A stretch of DNA of 64,000 bases from JALEFZ01 sp038527485. Its GTDB lineage: Bacteria; Bacteroidota; Bacteroidia; J057. Of the stretch, positions 60,862-64,000 are shown in pieces (position 1 is the stretch's first letter; every line of letters starts with the position of its first letter). Location of the stretch: positions 81,999-145,998 of the forward strand of contig JBCBFT010000002.1 in the NCBI GenBank assembly GCA_038527485.1, given 5' to 3'. Under the pieces are notes generated by a model that ran no database searches, was not told the origin of the DNA, and saw only the letters and a list, made by a program, of their open reading frames with translations. The position numbers and the translations under genes are program-made.

Positions 60862-62040
60862 TCAGCCTTCCTCCATCAGCATAAAATACTGGATTGCTTC
60901 AGCGATATAGTAAGGCTGAATCATATCATCTCCCACACGATCTGCGATACTCTGGGCGACTCGGCGAGCTTGAGGAACAATCTTGGGAGAGAGCCCTAGA
61001 TTCTTGAGCGAAATATTCATCAGCATCTTGATAGGTGCCTGAAGGGGGACCCACTGATCGATCTCATTGGGAGGAATATGTGCATTGTATGTGAGCGCCG
61101 ATTCAGAAAATCGTTGCGTTTGACGTGCGGTGGCAGCTTCGATTCGCTCGCGAATATCTACACTAGACTCCAACTCTTCATCAAACCTCAAGTGGTCTTC
61201 AATAGAGATGATCGGCACATCGATATATAGGTCGAAGAAGGGATGTAATTCAGGTGCGATCTTTCCGTTGGCACTCAGACCAATCATCTGAGGTTGGCAA
61301 GGGGTCATCTTTCCTTCCCACAGAATCCTCTGCTGAGCCAATACTTCATGTATCACACGGACTTGAGCTTTGTCCAACTCCTCTATATTCTCAATCATGA
61401 GAACGCCCAGATGGGAGAGATAAACTTTCATTCGCAGCTCTTCCTCAGAGGTGTAGGGACCTATTTTTTCAGTTGGGCGATGTGGCAGCAAGCCTGTCTT
61501 CAATGGCAGTTTTCCTGTATTGGAGTAGCGAAGAGTCACCGATAGGGCTTCTTGCAACGTCATCTTAGGCAAAGTAGCTGCTACATGCGCGGCCAGACGC
61601 ATCCTCCCCGAGCGTTCATTTCCTACGAGTAGCGCATGATGATGACCAATAGCTGCAATCTCCAAGGCATGTTTGGCATTCTCATCCTCGATGATGTCGG
61701 CCATATCCAGAGGCACCACCTCCTGTGCATCTTGGAAGATCGTCCGCGTATCACGAATCAGTGGGGCGATTTCTGCTTCTCCTTTGATATATGCGATGGC
61801 TTCAGACTCAGAAGTCACAGAGATGACCGCTACGTCATTGACGATGGCAGCTTCTTCTGCTTGATCAGGATGCACCAGTATCGCTTCTTTTTTGGCCTTG
61901 CGTGCAGCCATAGCCTGGGCAAGTACGCCCGCTTGTGGAAGCAGTGCCCCACCTGCCAGCATACGAGCAGCTAATACAAATCGCTGAGAAGCCTCATGAG
62001 AAATACGCCCTTCTTTGGCCCACTGATCTAGGAGATGCAT
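60862..62040 (-). CDS. ComM/YifB-like protein with degenerate ATPase site
   Basis: A 392-aa protein whose order of motifs follows ComM/YifB (Mg-chelatase-like AAA+ helicase family): AGGALLPQAGVLAQAMAARK, MADIIEDENAKHALEIAAIG (ComM DFADVxGQxxAKRALEIAAAG), LPKMTLQEALSVT, and the C-terminal LSPKIVPQARRVAQSIADRV ... YIAEAIQYF. The Walker A loop GPPGxGKTMLA is replaced by GNERSGRMRLA, without the lysine, and Walker B VLFLDE reads VLMIENIEE. The usual N-terminal Lon-like part is shortened. It is therefore probably not an ATPase; it may be a pseudo-enzyme partner or a decaying gene, though the frame is intact. Confidence 0.78.
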   Translation of the reverse strand: MHLLDQWAKEGRISHEASQRFVLAARMLAGGALLPQAGVLAQAMAARKAKKEAILVHPDQAEEAAIVNDVAVISVTSESEAIAYIKGEAEIAPLIRDTRTIFQDAQEVVPLDMADIIEDENAKHALEIAAIGHHHALLVGNERSGRMRLAAHVAATLPKMTLQEALSVTLRYSNTGKLPLKTGLLPHRPTEKIGPYTSEEELRMKVYLSHLGVLMIENIEELDKAQVRVIHEVLAQQRILWEGKMTPCQPQMIGLSANGKIAPELHPFFDLYIDVPIISIEDHLRFDEELESSVDIRERIEAATARQTQRFSESALTYNAHIPPNEIDQWVPLQAPIKMLMNISLKNLGLSPKIVPQARRVAQSIADRVGDDMIQPYYIAEAIQYFMLMEEG

Positions 62041-62106
62041 GAAATGAAATTTGAAGTCTCAAAGATAGGGAAAGATTTGAGAGGAGAATTATTCCCTTAA
62101 ACAAGT

Positions 62107-62115
62107 TATATTTGC
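62107..62115 (+). promoter_or_regulatory. -7 promoter box for the TlpA-like gene
   Basis: TATATTTGC fits TAnnTTTGY 44 bases before the ATG. The closest TTTG upstream (62076-62079) is 27 bp away, longer than usual. Confidence 0.4.
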
Positions 62116-62158
62116 TTCACTAGTCGTATTATGAGCTTCTATTTCACAACCCAACCCT

Positions 62159-63523
62159 ATGAAAACCCTTACCTCTCTCCCTCTCCACCTTTTCATCTGT
62201 GCTTTCTTTTGTCTGAGTGGATGTCAACAGCCTACAGTCATCGAAGATTATGAGGTTATCTCTCTTCCTCTGGAACGTGTCCAAGGCTATGGATCTTTTG
62301 GTATAAGCTTCGGAAGAAAAGGAACCTCTAAAATGTCTCCTCAAAACCCCTGGTCCTCTACCCAAGTAGAGGTAAAAGGGAAGCCTAAAGGATGGGAAGA
62401 CGCCCACCCAAAGCAGATTTGGTTCGATGCCCTACAGTTTGCTTATCAAAACTTTTTGCAGGGTAATATAGATTCTTCGCGTTATGCGGATTTAGTCGAA
62501 TCTTGGGACATTGACTTGGATAGACGTCCGCTGGCAGATCGGTCCATCCGATGCTTTACCCATGTCGTCACCCGAATGCTAGCGGATAGCACCGTCGAAT
62601 ATATTCTCGACTCAAATAATAATCGCGACTTCTCCGATGATAGCATACACGTAGCACCACTTCTAGATTTTGAGGCAAACCTAGACTCGCTCGCTCAATA
62701 TGCGCATCTTGTAGAGGCTGAATTGTGGGTCAAAGGTCAGTTGCAGCAGCTTAAAGTTCCTATTTTCATTCGCAAAGAATTCTCAAACAATAGATTGTAC
62801 CTCTACTACAATTTCCCATTTCACTACCAAACACAATTCAAAGAGCAGTTTATTCAGCTTCGTGGGGGTAGTGGAAGTATTGGTTTAGGTTATGTCAGGC
62901 TCCTCTTAGGCAATCCCCAGAGAAAACTCGCACCTAAGCCCATCGAAAAGAATGAATTTATCCGAATAGGAGAGGAGATTTTCCTTTATAAGGACGCCAA
63001 TACTTATACACAAGAATTACAATTGCAAAAGATGCCTGCTGATACGATGCTATACTCCACACAGATAGGCTTTCCCTCCAAACTTTTTCAAGGCGTCACA
63101 TTTAGGGGACAGGACACGATCAAGTTGGAGGATTACCGAGGAAAATATTTACTGTTAGACTTTTGGGGCTCATGGTGCCAACCCTGTGTCAATGAAATGC
63201 CGAATATGCGCGCAGCATTTACGCAACTAGATACATCACGCGTGTCTTTTCTGGGTATCGTCCAAGATAGCCGCACAAACCTTGAGAACTACTTGCAAAG
63301 GGATTCTCTTCCCTGGCCTCAAATCTTATCAACCGATGCTCAACCCATTGTGAAACTTTATGGAATTGACGGTTTCCCAACGACCATACTCATTGATCCT
63401 GAAGGAAATATTGTGGAAAAAGATCTGTTTGGAACAGGCATTCAGGAGAAAATTCAAGCCTACCTAGTCGGTCCTGAAAAAAGATGTTTAAATATGCTGA
63501 TTGAGAATCTTCTGTACAGATAG
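62159..63523 (+). CDS. TlpA-like thioredoxin-fold lipoprotein
   Basis: A 454-aa lipoprotein: signal LPLHLFICAFFCLSGC with lipobox LSGC, a long N-terminal region of unknown fold (about 20-310), then a TlpA/ResA-type thioredoxin domain with active site W339-C340-Q-P-C343 (LLLDFWGSWCQPCVNEMP) and the cis-Pro loop GIDGFPTTILID. Such proteins reduce periplasmic disulfides. After the expected end (GIQEKIQAYL) it has an odd tail (VGPEKRCLNMLIENLLYR) that abuts an IS transposase 5 bases away, suggesting that the tail comes from the end of an inserted IS. Confidence 0.88.
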   Translation: MKTLTSLPLHLFICAFFCLSGCQQPTVIEDYEVISLPLERVQGYGSFGISFGRKGTSKMSPQNPWSSTQVEVKGKPKGWEDAHPKQIWFDALQFAYQNFLQGNIDSSRYADLVESWDIDLDRRPLADRSIRCFTHVVTRMLADSTVEYILDSNNNRDFSDDSIHVAPLLDFEANLDSLAQYAHLVEAELWVKGQLQQLKVPIFIRKEFSNNRLYLYYNFPFHYQTQFKEQFIQLRGGSGSIGLGYVRLLLGNPQRKLAPKPIEKNEFIRIGEEIFLYKDANTYTQELQLQKMPADTMLYSTQIGFPSKLFQGVTFRGQDTIKLEDYRGKYLLLDFWGSWCQPCVNEMPNMRAAFTQLDTSRVSFLGIVQDSRTNLENYLQRDSLPWPQILSTDAQPIVKLYGIDGFPTTILIDPEGNIVEKDLFGTGIQEKIQAYLVGPEKRCLNMLIENLLYR

Positions 63524-63528
63524 GCTCC

Positions 63529-64000
63529 TTACGAATATCTTTCTAGTTGTCTCTGACGGCTACCTGACTCAAAGATCAAGGCAAAAAATAATTCAAAAAG
63601 TGGTTGGATGGCCTTATTCATCCACTTTTTGAAGTTAAATGCCGCTGCTGCTAGGATTAGATTCATACGATCTCCTTTGGCTCCCTTGAGCCAATTTCTG
63701 CTGAGTCTAAATCTGTTTTTGAGGTGTCCGATGATAGGTTCAATAGCTGCTCTTCTTCTAAATTGTTGCCTGGCCTTTCGTTTCTGGTAAGGAGTTTTGC
63801 TCTTCTTAGGTTTGTCAGGGCTAAGGACTTTCATGGTAAATACCTCTTTGGGTCCTCTAAATCCCCTGTCTACAATTCCTACTTTGGGGAGCTTACCTTG
63901 TATTCGGTGGTATTGTAAAAGCAAGGGAATGAGGGTTTTATTGTCATGTGGATTACCTTGAAAATTTTGAGCAGCTACGATGATGCCACTCTTTTTTGTC
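63529..64000 (-). mobile_element. IS5-family transposase, 3' part; continues beyond the window
   Basis: An open minus-strand frame enters from the right edge (reading TKKSGIIVAAQNFQGNPHDN from 63999) and ends at 63529. The DDE-type C-terminal part is clear: VGIVDRGFRGPKEVF with the second Asp, and RRRAAIEPIIGHLKNRFRL with the catalytic Glu, followed by GDRMNLILAAAAFNFKKWM. This is the IS5-type (IS1182/IS5 superfamily) pattern. No frameshift is seen in the visible part, so the copy may be active. The left end of the element should lie between about 63470 and 63528, inside or next to the TlpA-like gene. Confidence 0.85.

Noticed and set aside
1..64000. CRISPR arrays, tRNA or rRNA genes
   Set aside because: No regularly spaced repeats or recognisable tRNA/rRNA stretches were seen; the only repeats are the 40-bp tandem and the 91-bp pair.

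Overview
The window comes from a Bacteroidota chromosome, probably a Cytophagia/Saprospiria-type environmental bacterium; the exact lineage cannot be fixed from sequence alone. The evidence is type IX secretion cargo with C-terminal sorting domains, four CHU_C/gliding-motility-type proteins, TonB-dependent receptors with a carboxypeptidase-regulatory N-domain, a GH97 enzyme, Bacteroidota-type -7 boxes (TAnnTTTG) and weak Shine-Dalgarno signals. No rRNA, tRNA or CRISPR array was seen.

Left part (1-25.3 kb): a truncated GH3-like protein at the left edge, parE, an A-type Fe-S carrier, a penicillin-acylase-family hydrolase with a small membrane protein, an MBL-fold hydrolase, a secreted FG-GAP/VCBS protein, a GntP-type permease, an Oar-like TonB receptor, an orphan 130-aa protein, a TPR histidine kinase/LuxR regulator pair, a DUF2891 lipoprotein, a secreted S8 protease and a metzincin-like lipoprotein protease.

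Middle part (25.3-39.9 kb): a small gene broken by one in-frame TAA; a likely metal-uptake operon (His-rich exported protein, TonB receptor, lipoprotein) with a well-formed promoter and an overlapping inverted repeat; a tandem run of four paralogous CHU_C secreted proteins; an aldehyde dehydrogenase; a GH97 enzyme; a small membrane protein; and a solitary SEFIR protein with a C-terminal EAD11-like domain, a probable conflict or defence effector.

Hydrogenase island (39.9-55.1 kb, all minus strand): hypB-F-C-D-E, an NHL-repeat protein, a UreH/NiCoT-like nickel transporter, a 78-aa protein, a bifunctional nuclease, a TetR regulator, the small and large subunits of a cytoplasmic group 2a-like [NiFe] uptake hydrogenase, its maturation protease, small unknown genes, a TPR protein and hypA. 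Together these form a nearly self-contained system: structural enzyme, Ni supply and NiFe(CN)2CO cofactor assembly. Two near-identical 20-bp palindromes lie about 60-80 bp upstream of the structural operon and of the hyp operon, suggesting co-regulation by one unidentified factor. Group 2a enzymes include high-affinity H2 scavengers, so H2 oxidation for energy or survival is the likely role.

Right part (55.3-64 kb): a two-TM protein, a pair of unknown paralogues, a TPR histidine kinase/LytTR regulator pair, a ComM-like protein with a lost Walker A motif, a TlpA-like thioredoxin lipoprotein, and the 3' part of an IS5-type transposase whose element end may have fused into the TlpA-like gene. 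A 91-bp intergenic repeat occurs at 25.3 kb and 57.9 kb in the same orientation.
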